Positions 18,374 to 28,519 of a DNA stretch of 64,000 nucleotides are shown piece by piece. A model generated the notes under the pieces. The model had not been told where the DNA came from. It saw only the letters and a list, made by a program, of their open reading frames with translations, and did no database searches. Numbering within the stretch: the stretch's first letter is position 1; each line of letters begins with the position of its first letter. Source of the DNA: Oceanisphaera psychrotolerans (GTDB taxonomy: Bacteria > Pseudomonadota > Gammaproteobacteria > Enterobacterales > Aeromonadaceae); contig NZ_MDKE01000008.1 of assembly GCF_001870485.1 (NCBI RefSeq), positions 16,703 through 80,702 of the forward strand, read 5' to 3'. Position numbers and translations under genes: made by a program.

Positions 18374-19309
18374 TCATGCTTCTACCTGTTCGACCACGAT
18401 GGCCTGCTCATAACCATTCAGTTCTTTCTGATTACGGATACCCACGCCGACTTGAGTCACGGCCATCACCGACAGGGCACAGGCACGGCGCAGGGCTTTT
18501 TCTTCCGACAATCCTTCAACAAAACCGGCGCACAGGCCGGCAACCAGAGAATCACCGGCGCCGACCGTGCTGATCACTTTTACCTGGGGAACCCGGGCAC
18601 GCCAGTATCCATTGGGGCCGAACCAGTGCACGCCGTCTTCACCGGCCGACACCACCACATGGTCGATGCCCTGCTTCTGGATTTCCCGGGCACAGGTGAC
18701 CAGATCCATGCCCTCGCTGATCGGTCGACCCACCAGGTCCGCCAGTTCATCGATGTTGGGTTTGATCAGAGAGGGCAGGCCCTTGATACCAGCCCGGAGG
18801 GCGCCACCGCTGGCATCCAGCAAGACCTGCTTGCCCCGGCCCCGCCACATTTCAATCATGCCTTCCAGCTGCTGGGGGCGAACCCCGGGCGGCAGGCTGC
18901 CCGCCACCACCAAGGTCTCGAAACTGCCCGCCAGCGACTCCAGTCGGGCCAGCAAGCGGTTCCACTCGGTATCGGATACCTGCAGCCCGGGCAAATTGAT
19001 ATCGGTCACCCGCCCGCTGGCTTCGCTCACCTTGACGTTGACCCGGGTATCCCCGGCCAGGCGTACGAAGGCGTCATCGATGCCGTACTGGTTGAACAGG
19101 GCACGGAAGGCCGCGTCGTTGTCCAGGCCGAGGAAACCGCTGACCGTGGGGGTATGCCCCAGGTCGCTGAGCACCCGGGCCACGTTGATGCCCTTGCCTG
19201 CCGCCCCCAGATAACCGGCCTTGGCCAGGTTCACGCTGCCGGCGGTCAGTTGATCCAGTGTCACCGTCAAATCCAGGGCCGGATTCAGGGTCAGTGTCAG
19301 AATACTCAT
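18374..19309 (-). CDS. fruK: 1-phosphofructokinase FruK
   Basis: PfkB-family kinase of 311 residues that turns fructose 1-phosphate into fructose 1,6-bisphosphate. Visible features are the N-terminal TLNPALDLTV, the GLGxxGxxGKGINVAR-like segment (GYLGAAGKGINVARVL) and the C-terminal anion-hole/catalytic motif GAGDSLVAGL. Start ATG 19309 overlaps the fruB stop by an ATGA junction, and fruA follows 11 bp after the stop. The order fruB-fruK-fruA is the classical fructose operon. Confidence 0.96.
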   Translation of the reverse strand: MSILTLTLNPALDLTVTLDQLTAGSVNLAKAGYLGAAGKGINVARVLSDLGHTPTVSGFLGLDNDAAFRALFNQYGIDDAFVRLAGDTRVNVKVSEASGRVTDINLPGLQVSDTEWNRLLARLESLAGSFETLVVAGSLPPGVRPQQLEGMIEMWRGRGKQVLLDASGGALRAGIKGLPSLIKPNIDELADLVGRPISEGMDLVTCAREIQKQGIDHVVVSAGEDGVHWFGPNGYWRARVPQVKVISTVGAGDSLVAGLCAGFVEGLSEEKALRRACALSVMAVTQVGVGIRNQKELNGYEQAIVVEQVEA

Positions 19310-22300
19310 TTTGCTTCTCCTACCAGAGCACGCACGCTCCCGGCATCTTGTGCCACCAGGGCCTGTTCGGCCAGTTCACGGCAGCGAGACAGGCTCCATT
19401 CCCGTACCTGAGCCTTGACCAGAGGGACCCGTTTCAGACTGACCGACAGCTCGTCCACACCCAGGCCCAGCAATATCGGCAATGCCTTGGGATCCGAGCC
19501 CATCTCACCGCAGACCCCCACCCATTTACCCTTGGCATGGGCGGCATCTACCGTCATCTTGATCAGCCGCAGCACCGCCGGGTTCATGGCATCGGACAGG
19601 GAGGACAGCTCACCATTGCCACGGTCCACCGCCAGGGTGTACTGGGTCAGGTCATTGGTGCCGATGCTGAAGAAATCGGCTTCTTCTGCAAACACATGGG
19701 CATTGAGGGCGGCAGAAGGCACTTCAATCATGATGCCCAGCTGTACATCCGGGGCCTGCACCTCGGCCTGAACCCGGTCGAACATTTCCTTGGCCCAGCG
19801 CCATTCGGACCAGTCGGCCACCATCGGGAACATGATGCGAATCGGCTGCTTGCCGGCGGCGGTCAGCAGGGCGCGCAACTGGGTTTCGAGCAGTTCCGGC
19901 TTCTGCATGCACAGGCGGATACCGCGTACCCCGAGGAAGGGGTTCTCTTCTTTCGGTACGGGCCAGTACGGCAGCGGCTTGTCGCCACCTACGTCCAGGG
20001 TACGGGCCACCAGGGGGCGACCATCCAGGGCATCGATAACTTTCTTGTACTCGGCGGTCTGGGCAGCCAGATCAGGGGCGCTGCTCTGGGCCATGAACAC
20101 GAACTCGGTACGCAGCAGCCCGACGCCTTCGGCACCGGCCTCCACCGCCTCAACCGCCTTGGCGGTGTCACCCAGGTTGGCACAGACTTCAATCCTGTGC
20201 TGATCGAGGGTGGTCGCATGCTGATCGCGACTGGCCCAGGCTTTCTCCGCCAGCTCTTTTTCCTGTTGCTGGCGCACCTTGGCCTGTTCCAGCGCATCCT
20301 GTTCCGGTGCGACCCACAGGGTGCCGGCCTCGCCGTCGAGGATGACCTGGGTATCCTGCGCCAGGGTCATTACCCCACCGCCCATGCCCACCAGAGCGGG
20401 AATGCCCAGGGAGCGGGCCAGAATGGCGCTGTGAGAGGATGCGCCACCACCGGCGGTAACCATGCCCAGTACCTTGGCCGGGTCCATGTTGACCACATCG
20501 GAAGGACCTATGTCTTCCGCCACCCAGATATAGGGTGTAGCGGGTTTTTCGAGCAGGGGGGTATTACACAGAATCGCCATCACCCGGCGACCGATATCAC
20601 GGATGTCGGCGGCCCGCTCGGCCAGCAGCGTATCGGGACTGGCAGCCTGCAGGGTAGCGGCGGAGTCGATTTCCGACCACCAGGCCGCTTGGACAGACAG
20701 CCCCTGCTTGATGCGCTCCACCGCCCCTTCGGCCAGGGACGGATCGTCCAGCAGCTCCCGGTGCATGGCCATGATTTCCTTCGCCTGGATCTGCGTCGCC
20801 GCCTCCACACTGGCGGCCAGGTCTTCATCCGCCTGCTTGAGGGCGGCATGCAGCTTGGCCTGCTCGGCGGCAGCGTCAGCGGCCTTTTGCGGATAGTCAA
20901 AGACCGGCGCGGCTTCAACAAATACCGGCCCGATGGCGGTACCCGGCGAGGCGGGCACGCCTTGCAGCTCGGTGTTGGGGCCGATGTCATGCACCTGATG
21001 CATTTCGGGTTGGCTGGGAGTGTCGGTCGCCGCCTCCGGCTGCACCGCCGGTGCCGCCACCAGAGTACCGATATCTTCGCCCAGGCCGCTCTCGACCGCC
21101 TCGACCAGACCGCTCAGGGCCTGCTCCGCATCGGCACCTTCGGCCTTGAACACCAGCTGATGGCCGGCCTTGACACCCAGGCTTATCACCTTCATCAGGC
21201 TCTTGGCCGAGACGCTGTGACCATCGCCATCCAGATTGCGCATCTCGATCTTGGCTTCGAATTTCTTGGCGGTCTGCACCAGCATGGCACCGGGGCGGGC
21301 ATGCAGGCCATGGGCATTGCGTATGGTCACCAGCCGCTCATTGGCGGCCAGGCCCGGGGTGGCTTCGGTGGAGGATACTGCTTCGGACGCAGCCGGCCCG
21401 GCGGCAACTGCCACCGTCTCTTCTCCCAGACCGGACTCCACGGCCGCAACCAGTCCTTTCAACGCTTCATCGGCATCTTCACCGGTCGCACTGAAGGCCA
21501 GAGTATGGCCCACTTTAACGCCCAAGGTCATGATTTTCATCAGGCTTTTCGCCGACACCGGCTTGCCTGAGCCATCCAGGTTACGCACCTGGATATCGGC
21601 CTTGAATTGTTTGGCCACTTTCACCAGCGCGGCACCGGGGCGGGCATGCAAGCCATGAGGGTTGCACACCTGTACCTGAAGTTCGCCACCGGCGGCCTTG
21701 CCCGGCCCCTTGTTCAGGGCGGCTAACAGCGCCTCGGCCGATGCCTGACTGGCCAGTTCCGTGCCCTGTCCCTCTACCAGCCAGTCGGCCAGCTGATTCA
21801 GGATGTTTTTATGGCTGCTGCCGCTGGACGCCAGGGTCAGCAAACCCTGCACCGGTTGCTGCTGATGCTCGAATGCGGTCGCGGCGGTGACCAGTGCCAC
21901 CTTGGCCTCTTTGCTGGCTGCTACCTGGCTCAACCACCAGCCCTGTCCCAGGTGATTCGCATTGCCAAGTGCCTGTTGCTCTGCCGCATCCGCGCCCATC
22001 AGCGCACAGGCCTGCTCGACCAGTTGTGACAACGAGCTGGCGGCCACCCGGGCACCCAGCTGCGAGACACTCAGCTCAATCTGAGCTTCCTCCCCTTGCA
22101 GCAACTGCAGGATATCCTGCGGCTGGCGGGCAGCTCGAACCTGCTCGGCCAGACCATCACGCGACAGGGCTCGGGCCAGCTGTTTCAACAGATCCAGGTG
22201 TTCATCAGAACCGGCGGCGATACCCAGCACCAGATAGGCTTTTTCACCGTCACCCCAGTCCACGCCTTCCGGCAAATGGATGGCCCTGATCCCGGTTTTC

Positions 22301-22515
22301 AGCACCAGATGCCGGGTGTCCAGAGTGCCGTGGGGGATGGCGATCCCTTGTCCCAGGTAAGTGGCGGTTTGCGCTTCTCGGGCCAGCATCGCGCTGCCAT
22401 AGCCAGCAGCCGCCAGGCCATCACGCTCCAGCCAGTTTGCCAGTTCGGCAATGACCGATGGTTTATCGCTCAGCTGAGCCCCTATTTGTACATCTTGTGT
22501 AGATAGTGAAAGCAT
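19306..22515 (-). CDS. fruB: Fructose PTS multiphosphoryl transfer protein FruB (IIA-M-HPr-HPr-EI fusion)
   Basis: Protein of 1069 residues carrying phosphate from PEP to FruA. Domains in order: EIIA-Fru (1-145, active His H62 in AIPHG); a linker M region resembling a degenerate IIA (about 146-275); HPr 1 (278-365, H290 in GLHARPG); HPr 2 (393-480, H405 in GLHARPG); enzyme I (about 515-1069, H695 in [10 protein letters not shown], plus [12 protein letters not shown] and [10 protein letters not shown]). E. coli FruB is IIA-M-HPr without EI, and the Pseudomonas form is IIA-HPr-EI. Two HPr copies with both histidines intact are unusual. The first gene of fruBKA; it is divergent from cra with a Cra operator between them. 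Confidence 0.95.
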   Translation of the reverse strand: MLSLSTQDVQIGAQLSDKPSVIAELANWLERDGLAAAGYGSAMLAREAQTATYLGQGIAIPHGTLDTRHLVLKTGIRAIHLPEGVDWGDGEKAYLVLGIAAGSDEHLDLLKQLARALSRDGLAEQVRAARQPQDILQLLQGEEAQIELSVSQLGARVAASSLSQLVEQACALMGADAAEQQALGNANHLGQGWWLSQVAASKEAKVALVTAATAFEHQQQPVQGLLTLASSGSSHKNILNQLADWLVEGQGTELASQASAEALLAALNKGPGKAAGGELQVQVCNPHGLHARPGAALVKVAKQFKADIQVRNLDGSGKPVSAKSLMKIMTLGVKVGHTLAFSATGEDADEALKGLVAAVESGLGEETVAVAAGPAASEAVSSTEATPGLAANERLVTIRNAHGLHARPGAMLVQTAKKFEAKIEMRNLDGDGHSVSAKSLMKVISLGVKAGHQLVFKAEGADAEQALSGLVEAVESGLGEDIGTLVAAPAVQPEAATDTPSQPEMHQVHDIGPNTELQGVPASPGTAIGPVFVEAAPVFDYPQKAADAAAEQAKLHAALKQADEDLAASVEAATQIQAKEIMAMHRELLDDPSLAEGAVERIKQGLSVQAAWWSEIDSAATLQAASPDTLLAERAADIRDIGRRVMAILCNTPLLEKPATPYIWVAEDIGPSDVVNMDPAKVLGMVTAGGGASSHSAILARSLGIPALVGMGGGVMTLAQDTQVILDGEAGTLWVAPEQDALEQAKVRQQQEKELAEKAWASRDQHATTLDQHRIEVCANLGDTAKAVEAVEAGAEGVGLLRTEFVFMAQSSAPDLAAQTAEYKKVIDALDGRPLVARTLDVGGDKPLPYWPVPKEENPFLGVRGIRLCMQKPELLETQLRALLTAAGKQPIRIMFPMVADWSEWRWAKEMFDRVQAEVQAPDVQLGIMIEVPSAALNAHVFAEEADFFSIGTNDLTQYTLAVDRGNGELSSLSDAMNPAVLRLIKMTVDAAHAKGKWVGVCGEMGSDPKALPILLGLGVDELSVSLKRVPLVKAQVREWSLSRCRELAEQALVAQDAGSVRALVGEAK

Positions 22516-22605
22516 GACACCACTCGCATGTTACAAGGATATATACACCCTGTGTCTTGGTTGAAATATAAAGTTACTAATCTGATCTTGTATGTTGAAT
22601 GCATC

Positions 22606-22619
22606 CTGAATCGTTTCAG
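22606..22619. promoter_or_regulatory. Cra (FruR) operator in the fruB-cra intergenic region
   Basis: CTGAATCGTTTCAG, a near-perfect palindrome matching the Cra consensus (TGAAACGTTTCA / TGAATCGATTCA). It lies 91 bp upstream of fruB and 74 bp upstream of cra, so it can serve both divergent genes. In enterobacteria Cra represses fruBKA and is released by fructose 1-phosphate. Confidence 0.85.
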
Positions 22620-22692
22620 CAAATCTCGCAAGTTATCCGCATCGAGAGATCACCATGGTATGATCCAGTGCACATTTTTACGGATTATTGAC

Positions 22693-23682
22693 ATGAAATT
22701 GGATGAAGTGGCCCGCCTGGCCGGCGTGTCCCGTACCACCGCCAGCTATGTGATCAATGGCAAGGCCGAACAGCACCGGATCAGCAAGGCCACCCAGGAC
22801 AAGGTGATGTCGGTGGTCAAGGCCCATAACTATCAACCGGACCGGCAGGCAGCGGCCTTGCGTGGCGCCCAGTCCCACACCCTGGGTCTGATCGTGCCCG
22901 ACCTGGACAACCCCAGCTATGCCCGCCTGGCCAAGATGCTGGAATGGCAGGCCCGCCAGGCCGGTTTTCAAATGTTGATTACCTGCTCCGACGATGATCC
23001 GGACACAGAACGGGAACTGGCAATGATGCTCAGGAGCCGCCGGGTCGATGCCCTGATCGTGGCCTCCTGCCTGCCAGCGGATGACGCTTTCTACCTGCGC
23101 CTCAACCGAAGCCTGCCGGTGATTGGCCTCGACCGCATACTGCCTTCGCCGCTTATTTCGATCAGCAGCGAAGACCGGGCCGCCTCATTCCGGCTGGCCC
23201 TGACCCTGCTCACCCCCGAGCTGGAAAAGGTCTGGCTGCTTTCCGCCGCCCCGCACCTGGGCATCAGCCTGGAACGGGAACAGGGATTTGTGAAGGTGAT
23301 GAACGCCACCGGGGTACCCCACCAGGTACTCTATTGCGAACGTTTTGAACGGCAATCAGCCTTTCGCCAGCTCAATGAACTGCAAGGCGTCGACTGGCAA
23401 CGGCCCCAGGCCATCATGACCACGGCGTTTGTATTGCTGGAGGGGGCGCTCGATTACTTTCATCAATACCATTCACAGATCCCGCCCAGGCTGAGACTGG
23501 GCGCCTTCGGCGATCACCGCCTGCTCAATTTCCTGTCCAGTCCGGTCAACACCATGGCTCAGGATCATCACATGATGGCTCAGCAGGTACTGGCGCTCAC
23601 CCTGGATGCCATACGTGGCAACTATCGCAGCGGCCACTACCCGGTCCCGCGGATCCTGCACCGGCGCCTGTCAAAGCAGTAA
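22693..23682 (+). CDS. cra: Catabolite repressor/activator Cra (FruR), LacI family
   Basis: Protein of 329 residues. The N-terminal LacI-type HTH (MKLDEVARLAGVSRTTASYVINGKA) is nearly identical to E. coli Cra. A periplasmic-binding-protein-like sensor domain follows (about 60-325, with LGLIVPDLDNPSYARLAKMLE). The frame is open from 22528, but ATG 22693 matches the family. It binds fructose 1-phosphate and controls carbon flow. Divergent fruBKA plus the operator at 22606 support direct control of that operon and possibly of itself. Confidence 0.95.
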   Translation: MKLDEVARLAGVSRTTASYVINGKAEQHRISKATQDKVMSVVKAHNYQPDRQAAALRGAQSHTLGLIVPDLDNPSYARLAKMLEWQARQAGFQMLITCSDDDPDTERELAMMLRSRRVDALIVASCLPADDAFYLRLNRSLPVIGLDRILPSPLISISSEDRAASFRLALTLLTPELEKVWLLSAAPHLGISLEREQGFVKVMNATGVPHQVLYCERFERQSAFRQLNELQGVDWQRPQAIMTTAFVLLEGALDYFHQYHSQIPPRLRLGAFGDHRLLNFLSSPVNTMAQDHHMMAQQVLALTLDAIRGNYRSGHYPVPRILHRRLSKQ

Positions 23683-23713
23683 CAACGCCGAACACACCTG
23701 GGTTTGACAGCCA

Positions 23714-24403
23714 TCATGGCTCGATCAGGCTGCCATCCCAAGCATAGAGGTTACCCGACTGTGCCGGTGTCAGCCGATCCAGTACCCACAGCAGGTGCTC
23801 CGCGGCCACCTCGGGGGCTTGCAACTGGCCCTCGGCCAGACCGGAGTGGAAGGGTGCCGACAGTGCCGTGGCCACCGTGCCCGGATGCAGCCCCACCACG
23901 CAGGCGGCGGGAAAGCGCCGCTGCCACTCGATGCTCAGGGTTTTGATCGCCATGTTGAGCGCCGCCTTGCTGATGCGATAGCTGTACCAGCCGCCGGCTC
24001 GGTTGTCGCTTATGCTGCCCACTCGCGCCGACAAGGCGGCAAACAGCAGCGGCTGCTGGCTGGATAAGCGAGTAGAAAGCAGCCGGGCCATGGCCAGGGT
24101 GGGCCAGGTGTTAATGTGGATACTGTTGGCGAGCGCCGTCTCGGTGACGTGTTCTATGCGCTTTTCCGGCTGCTGTTCGCCCTGGTGGAGCATGCCGAGG
24201 GTATTGATGACCCGCTCCGGCAGCGGCAACTCTCGGGTAACCTCGGTCAGCGCCGCGAGATCGGTGTTGTCCACCGTCCGCCAGTCAACCCCGTCCACAC
24301 CGGGGTCGGTGCGGCTGAACAGCACGACCTTATCGCCCCGCTCGAGGCATGCCCGGGCCAGAGCCCGGCCGATGCCGCCGCCACCCATTATCCAATACTG
24401 CAT
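23714..24403 (-). CDS. Short-chain dehydrogenase/reductase family oxidoreductase
   Basis: Classical SDR of 229 residues. It has an N-terminal nucleotide-binding Gly-rich loop (MGGGGIGRALARACLERG), an NTLGML segment in place of the NNAG motif, a central Ser (FAALSARVGS) and the catalytic YxxxK in WYSYRISKAAL. It resembles CsgA/C-factor-like SDRs of unknown substrate. ATG 24403 follows GGAGA. It is convergent with cra and the next gene upstream on the same strand is the pseudouridine synthase, 46 bp away, so the two may be co-transcribed. Substrate cannot be told from sequence. Confidence 0.85.
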   Translation of the reverse strand: MQYWIMGGGGIGRALARACLERGDKVVLFSRTDPGVDGVDWRTVDNTDLAALTEVTRELPLPERVINTLGMLHQGEQQPEKRIEHVTETALANSIHINTWPTLAMARLLSTRLSSQQPLLFAALSARVGSISDNRAGGWYSYRISKAALNMAIKTLSIEWQRRFPAACVVGLHPGTVATALSAPFHSGLAEGQLQAPEVAAEHLLWVLDRLTPAQSGNLYAWDGSLIEP

Positions 24404-24449
24404 CCGGTCTCTCCTTGTCGCGATTCGTGATCGGGAAGGATGACCGAGT

Positions 24450-25112
24450 TTAGTCGACTTTGCTTGCCGCCATTATTTCCGAGGCCCAGCCTTCCAGCCC
24501 GGCGGCGTGGCGGATGAACTGTTCTCCTTCTACCAGCGGTGCCCGTACCCGGACCTGCTCGCCCCCAAAGGAGAAACTCAGTTGCCAGGCATGCAGATAA
24601 CCCCGGTCTGCCGGACTGCCTCCGTAACGGCTGTCACCCAGAATGGGGCAGCCCTGGCTTTTCAGCGCCACCCGCAACTGGTGGGTCTTGCCGGTCTGCG
24701 GCTGCAGTAAAAAGGCGCGCAGCCCTTCGGCCAGCAGACAACTGTGAAAACGGGTAATGGCCGGATTGTGCTGAGTACGACACAGTTTCCAGCTGCCGCC
24801 GCGTGCCTTTTCCATGTCGCCCTTGATCAGGCCCTGCTTTTTGGTCGGTTTGTGATCCGACAGTGCCAGATACCACTTGCGGGTGCTGCGTTCGGCAAAC
24901 TGACGACTGAGTTCGCGATTGGCATCCGGATTACGGGCCAGCAGCAAGACACCGGTGGTGATTTTGTCTAGCCGGTGCACCGGATACAGGGGCTCGCCCC
25001 GGTTTTCGCTGAGCTGGCGTACCAGTCCCGGCTGATCTCCTTCCTGATGCATGCCGATGCCGGCCGGCTTGTTGATGACGAGGTAATCGCGATGTTCCAG
25101 CAGAATGTCCAT
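24450..25112 (-). CDS. RluA-family RNA pseudouridine synthase (TIGR01621-like)
   Basis: Protein of 220 residues with the catalytic HRLDKITTGVLLLA motif (Asp about residue 48), the substrate-binding KWYLAL segment and the QPQTGKTHQLRVAL block of the RluA family. There is no N-terminal S4 domain. The short form, starting MDILLEHRDYLVINKPAG, fits the TIGR01621 group whose RNA target has not been established as far as I know. ATG 25112 has GAGG upstream. Confidence 0.88.
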   Translation of the reverse strand: MDILLEHRDYLVINKPAGIGMHQEGDQPGLVRQLSENRGEPLYPVHRLDKITTGVLLLARNPDANRELSRQFAERSTRKWYLALSDHKPTKKQGLIKGDMEKARGGSWKLCRTQHNPAITRFHSCLLAEGLRAFLLQPQTGKTHQLRVALKSQGCPILGDSRYGGSPADRGYLHAWQLSFSFGGEQVRVRAPLVEGEQFIRHAAGLEGWASEIMAASKVD

Positions 25113-25149
25113 AAAGGCCTCTGAACCAGGGTCTGTAAACCTTGAAATG

Positions 25150-25184
25150 CAAAAAGCCCGCTGCGAATAAACGCAGCGGGCTTC
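25150..25184 (-). terminator. Terminator after tRNA-Ser
   Basis: On the minus strand AAGCCCGCTGCG / CGCAGCGGGCTT with a 6-nt loop followed by T5; it lies 10 bp after the tRNA 3' end. Confidence 0.88.
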
Positions 25185-25193
25185 TCTGTGGTA

Positions 25194-25284
25194 TGGCGGA
25201 GGAGCAGGGATTTGAACCCTGGGTGGGCTATAAACCCACGCCGGTTTTCAAGACCGGTGCATTAAACCACTCTGCCACCCCTCC
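25194..25284 (-). tRNA. tRNA-Ser (anticodon UGA)
   Basis: A 91-nt class II tRNA with genome-encoded CCA. The acceptor stem is GGAGGGG / CTCCTCC-type, the D-arm GGCAGAGTGGTTTAATGC, and the anticodon loop CTTGAAA gives UGA. The long variable arm (GTGGGTTTATAGCCCAC) is typical of serine tRNAs, and the T-arm reads GGTTCAAATCC. It closely resembles E. coli serT in the anticodon arm. Confidence 0.96.
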
Positions 25285-25535
25285 GACGGCACGCATACTA
25301 CCCAAGGACGACCGGTCTTGTAAACTGATAAATGCCGATACCGGTCTGAGTGGGCATTAAATGATCACCATGGCGCCATTTAACGGAGCAAGCCCTTGAA
25401 TTCGGGAACAGAAAGCTCGACAACCGGGTCATGATATGTCCAAAATGACGTATTATTTTTATGCTGTCCTGTTCTGCTTATTCATTTCGAACACAGATCG
25501 AACACAGGTGTTAGACACTTAAAGGAGTCTGAACG

Positions 25536-26195
25536 ATGCGATATAACGATACTCTGTCCCGTACCCAGTCGGGCGCGCTGGCCACCAACAAGGTACTGCG
25601 CAACACCTACATGCTGCTGGGCCTGACGTTGGTCGTGGCCTCGCTATCGGCCGGGGTCAGTGCCATGCTGGCCCTGCCCCGCCCGGGTCTGATCATTACC
25701 CTGGTCGGCTTTTATGGTCTGATGTACCTGACCGAGCGTAACCGCAACAGCGGCCTGGGCCTGCTGTTCATCTTCGCGTTCACCGCCTTTACCGGTTACA
25801 CCATAGGGCCCATCATCAACTATTACCTGAGCACCAGCTCCGGTACCGAAACCGTGATGCTGGCGCTGGGTGGCACCGCGCTGACCTTCCTGTCGCTGTC
25901 GGCCTATGTGCTGACCACCCGCAAGGACATGTCCTTCCTCGGTGGCATGATGATGGCCGGCTTCGTGGTCCTGCTGGTCGGTATCGTCGCCAACATCTTC
26001 CTGGCCCTGCCGGCGCTGAGCCTGGCCCTGAGTGCACTCTTTATCCTGTTCTCGTCCGGTGCCATCCTGATGCAGACCAGTGCCATCATCCACGGCGGTG
26101 AGCAGAACTACATCTCCGCCACCGTGACGCTGTATGTGTCCATCTTCAACATTTTCCTCAGCCTGCTGCAACTGCTGGGCCTGAGCCGGGATTAA
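25536..26195 (+). CDS. yccA: Bax inhibitor-1/YccA family membrane protein
   Basis: Protein of 219 residues with seven hydrophobic segments, of the BI-1/YccA family. The N-terminal block (TNKVLRNTYMLLGLTL) and the conserved FTGYTIGPIINYYL and ALFILFSSGAILMQTSAIIHGG segments match YccA. In E. coli, YccA binds and restrains the membrane protease FtsH, protecting SecY and other clients. AAAGGAG precedes the ATG. yccS and tusE follow, as in other gammaproteobacteria. Confidence 0.92.
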   Translation: MRYNDTLSRTQSGALATNKVLRNTYMLLGLTLVVASLSAGVSAMLALPRPGLIITLVGFYGLMYLTERNRNSGLGLLFIFAFTAFTGYTIGPIINYYLSTSSGTETVMLALGGTALTFLSLSAYVLTTRKDMSFLGGMMMAGFVVLLVGIVANIFLALPALSLALSALFILFSSGAILMQTSAIIHGGEQNYISATVTLYVSIFNIFLSLLQLLGLSRD

Positions 26196-26222
26196 TCGTT
26201 GTTGCCCAGCCTCATCCCCTTT

Positions 26223-26247
26223 AAAAGCCCCTTCGCGGGGCTTTTTT
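26223..26247 (+). terminator. Terminator after yccA
   Basis: AAAAGCCCC TTCG GGGGCTTTT-type hairpin with a UUCG-like loop and a T6 tract. Confidence 0.85.
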
Positions 26248-26308
26248 ATGTCCGTCAGACCTGTATATCGGCATCGACTCGAGTATCATCGGAGTCAAGT
26301 CCGACACC

Positions 26309-28480
26309 ATGAAGCACCCTATGTCACCCGCAATAACCTGGCTCAGGCGAGTCTTTACTGACAGCTATTTCTTTTTCGCTCTCAAAGTGCTGCTGGCCAT
26401 GTCCAGTATGCTGCTGCCCGGCTGGTGGCTGGATCAGACTCCCGCCGCCGTCACCCTGAGCCTGGGCGCCATGGCCGGGGCGCTGAGCGAGGTGGACCAG
26501 GATCCAAAAGGGCGGCTGCGCCATCTGCTGCTGAGCCTGCTGTGCTTTTTCGGCGCCATCACACTGGTCACCCTGCTCATCGACAGTCCCCTGCTGTTCG
26601 GTCCCTTGCTGGTGTTCAGCACCTTTGTCCTGATCCTGGTCGGTGCCTGGGGGTCGGCCGCCGGCACCCTGGGGTTCGGCACCCTGCTGGTATCGATCTA
26701 TGCCATGCAGGGCCATGCCGACAGCCCCTCGTTCTGGTATCAACCGCTACTACTTACTCTGGGCGCGGCCTGGTACGGCCTGTTGTCCTGGCTGGTACTG
26801 CTGATCTGGCCCTACAAGCAGGTACACGAGCAACTGGCCCAGAGTTACTTCGCCCTGTCCCGTTATCTGCTGGAGAAATCCCGCTTCTTCGACAGCCCCG
26901 AAGAAGAGCATCAGCATCTGCGCCATCAGCTGGCCCAGCTCAATATTCAGCTGGTCAGCGCCCTTGAAAACACCAAGCAGATGCTGAACCGTCGCATTCA
27001 GGGACGCGGCAAACAAGAAGAAGAGCTCGGCCGACTGCTGGCACTCTATCTGCTGGTGCAGGATATGCACGAACGCGCCACCTCCAGCCATTATTCCTAT
27101 CAGCAGCTGAATCAGGATCTGAAGCAGGTCGATGTGCTGACCGGCTACCAGACCCTGCTGGTGGAACTGGGCGAAGCCTGCTACCGGCTGGGTTACGCCA
27201 TTCTCACCCATAATGCCTATCAGCACAGCAAGCGCATCGCCTGGGAGCTGAGCGCCCTGCAGGATCAACTGGACTACAGCCATCTCAAGCGTCACTACCC
27301 TCGATCCCTGCTCAGCCCGATGAAATTTCTGGGCCGCAACATGACGCACCTGCATCAGTCGCTGCTTCGGGCCGAGACCCTGACCCGGCGCCAGCCACTG
27401 CCCGAGGCGGTGTCCATCGAGCTGGCCAGTCCGCCGCGGATTCCATTCTGGCCCAAGCTCAAGGCACTGCTACACCCCAACTCCCTGCTGTTCCGCCATG
27501 GCATGCGCCTGAGCCTGTGCTTTACCCTGGGCTATGCCCTGATTGCCTCCCTCGAGCTTGAACGCGGCTACTGGATACTGCTGACCATTCTCTTTGTCTG
27601 TCAGCCCAGCTTCAGCGCCACCCGCAAACGACTGGTCCAGCGTACCTTGGGTACCCTCGGCGGCATTGTGGTGGGTATCCCCCTGCTGATGCTGTTTCCC
27701 TCGGTCGGGGCCCAGCTGGTGATACTGCTGCTGTGTAACTTTATCTTCTTTACCCAGGTCAAGGTTCATTACAGCTGGGCGGTGGGCTTTGTCACCCTGT
27801 TCGTACTGCTGGCCTTCAACCTGCAAGGCGCCGTGGACGATCCGGTGTTTCTGCCCCGATTGCTCGACACCCTGACCGGTTGCGCCCTGGCCTTTGTGGC
27901 GGTCTGGTTTATCTGGCCCGACTGGCAGCGCCGCCATCTGCCACAGCTGATGGCCGATGCCATGGAAGCCAACGCGCATTATCTCACCGCCATTGCCCGT
28001 CAGTTTGCACAGGGTCGGAATGACGAACTCGACTACCGGCTGCCACGCAAGCGGGCTCATCTGGCAGATAATCAACTGGCGCTGACCTGGCAAAATATCC
28101 GGGTGGAACCGGTCGCCAGGTACTGGCTGAACCTGTGTTTCGATATCGCCTACCGCAACCATGCGCTGCTGTCGTACCTGTCGACCCTCGGCGCTCACCG
28201 CATGCACAGTGCGCCATTACAGGATGAACAGATTCGGCAGCTGGTCGCCCGGTTGCTGGCCTCGGCCCAGGCATTACGCAGCGAAAAGACCCTGCCGACC
28301 TACCCTCCGCTGCCCACCACCACGGCCGACGCCGATACCGATACCGACGATGAGTGGCTGATCCTCAGTCAGCAGCTATTGGGTCATATCACCCTGCTGG
28401 TGAACGATCTCTACCAGCTGGCCCGGGGCTTTCAGCAGCAAACGCCCACGGAAGATGCACCGGGCCCGAGACTTGGGTAA
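26309..28480 (+). CDS. yccS: YccS/YhfK family (FUSC) inner-membrane protein
   Basis: Protein of 723 residues with two blocks of about five to six transmembrane segments (about 20-160 and 390-520), each followed by a large cytoplasmic part. This is the FUSC/YccS (TIGR01666) layout. The second membrane block contains the FUSC-type RGYWILLTILFVCQPSFSATRKRLVQRTLGTLGG signature. The family is called putative efflux or aromatic acid exporter-like but its role is not established. ATG 26309 is used here; ATG 26321 is equally possible. It is followed within 40 bp by tusE. Confidence 0.9.
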   Translation: MKHPMSPAITWLRRVFTDSYFFFALKVLLAMSSMLLPGWWLDQTPAAVTLSLGAMAGALSEVDQDPKGRLRHLLLSLLCFFGAITLVTLLIDSPLLFGPLLVFSTFVLILVGAWGSAAGTLGFGTLLVSIYAMQGHADSPSFWYQPLLLTLGAAWYGLLSWLVLLIWPYKQVHEQLAQSYFALSRYLLEKSRFFDSPEEEHQHLRHQLAQLNIQLVSALENTKQMLNRRIQGRGKQEEELGRLLALYLLVQDMHERATSSHYSYQQLNQDLKQVDVLTGYQTLLVELGEACYRLGYAILTHNAYQHSKRIAWELSALQDQLDYSHLKRHYPRSLLSPMKFLGRNMTHLHQSLLRAETLTRRQPLPEAVSIELASPPRIPFWPKLKALLHPNSLLFRHGMRLSLCFTLGYALIASLELERGYWILLTILFVCQPSFSATRKRLVQRTLGTLGGIVVGIPLLMLFPSVGAQLVILLLCNFIFFTQVKVHYSWAVGFVTLFVLLAFNLQGAVDDPVFLPRLLDTLTGCALAFVAVWFIWPDWQRRHLPQLMADAMEANAHYLTAIARQFAQGRNDELDYRLPRKRAHLADNQLALTWQNIRVEPVARYWLNLCFDIAYRNHALLSYLSTLGAHRMHSAPLQDEQIRQLVARLLASAQALRSEKTLPTYPPLPTTTADADTDTDDEWLILSQQLLGHITLLVNDLYQLARGFQQQTPTEDAPGPRLG

Positions 28481-28519
28481 AATCGCCGGTCAGTGAGAGG
28501 ACAAAAAAGATGAATCATT

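Noticed and set aside
19258..21570. Open frame of 770 codons antisense to fruB
   Set aside because: Opposite strand of a clear PTS fusion gene; Gly/His/Gln-rich shadow translation without domain features.
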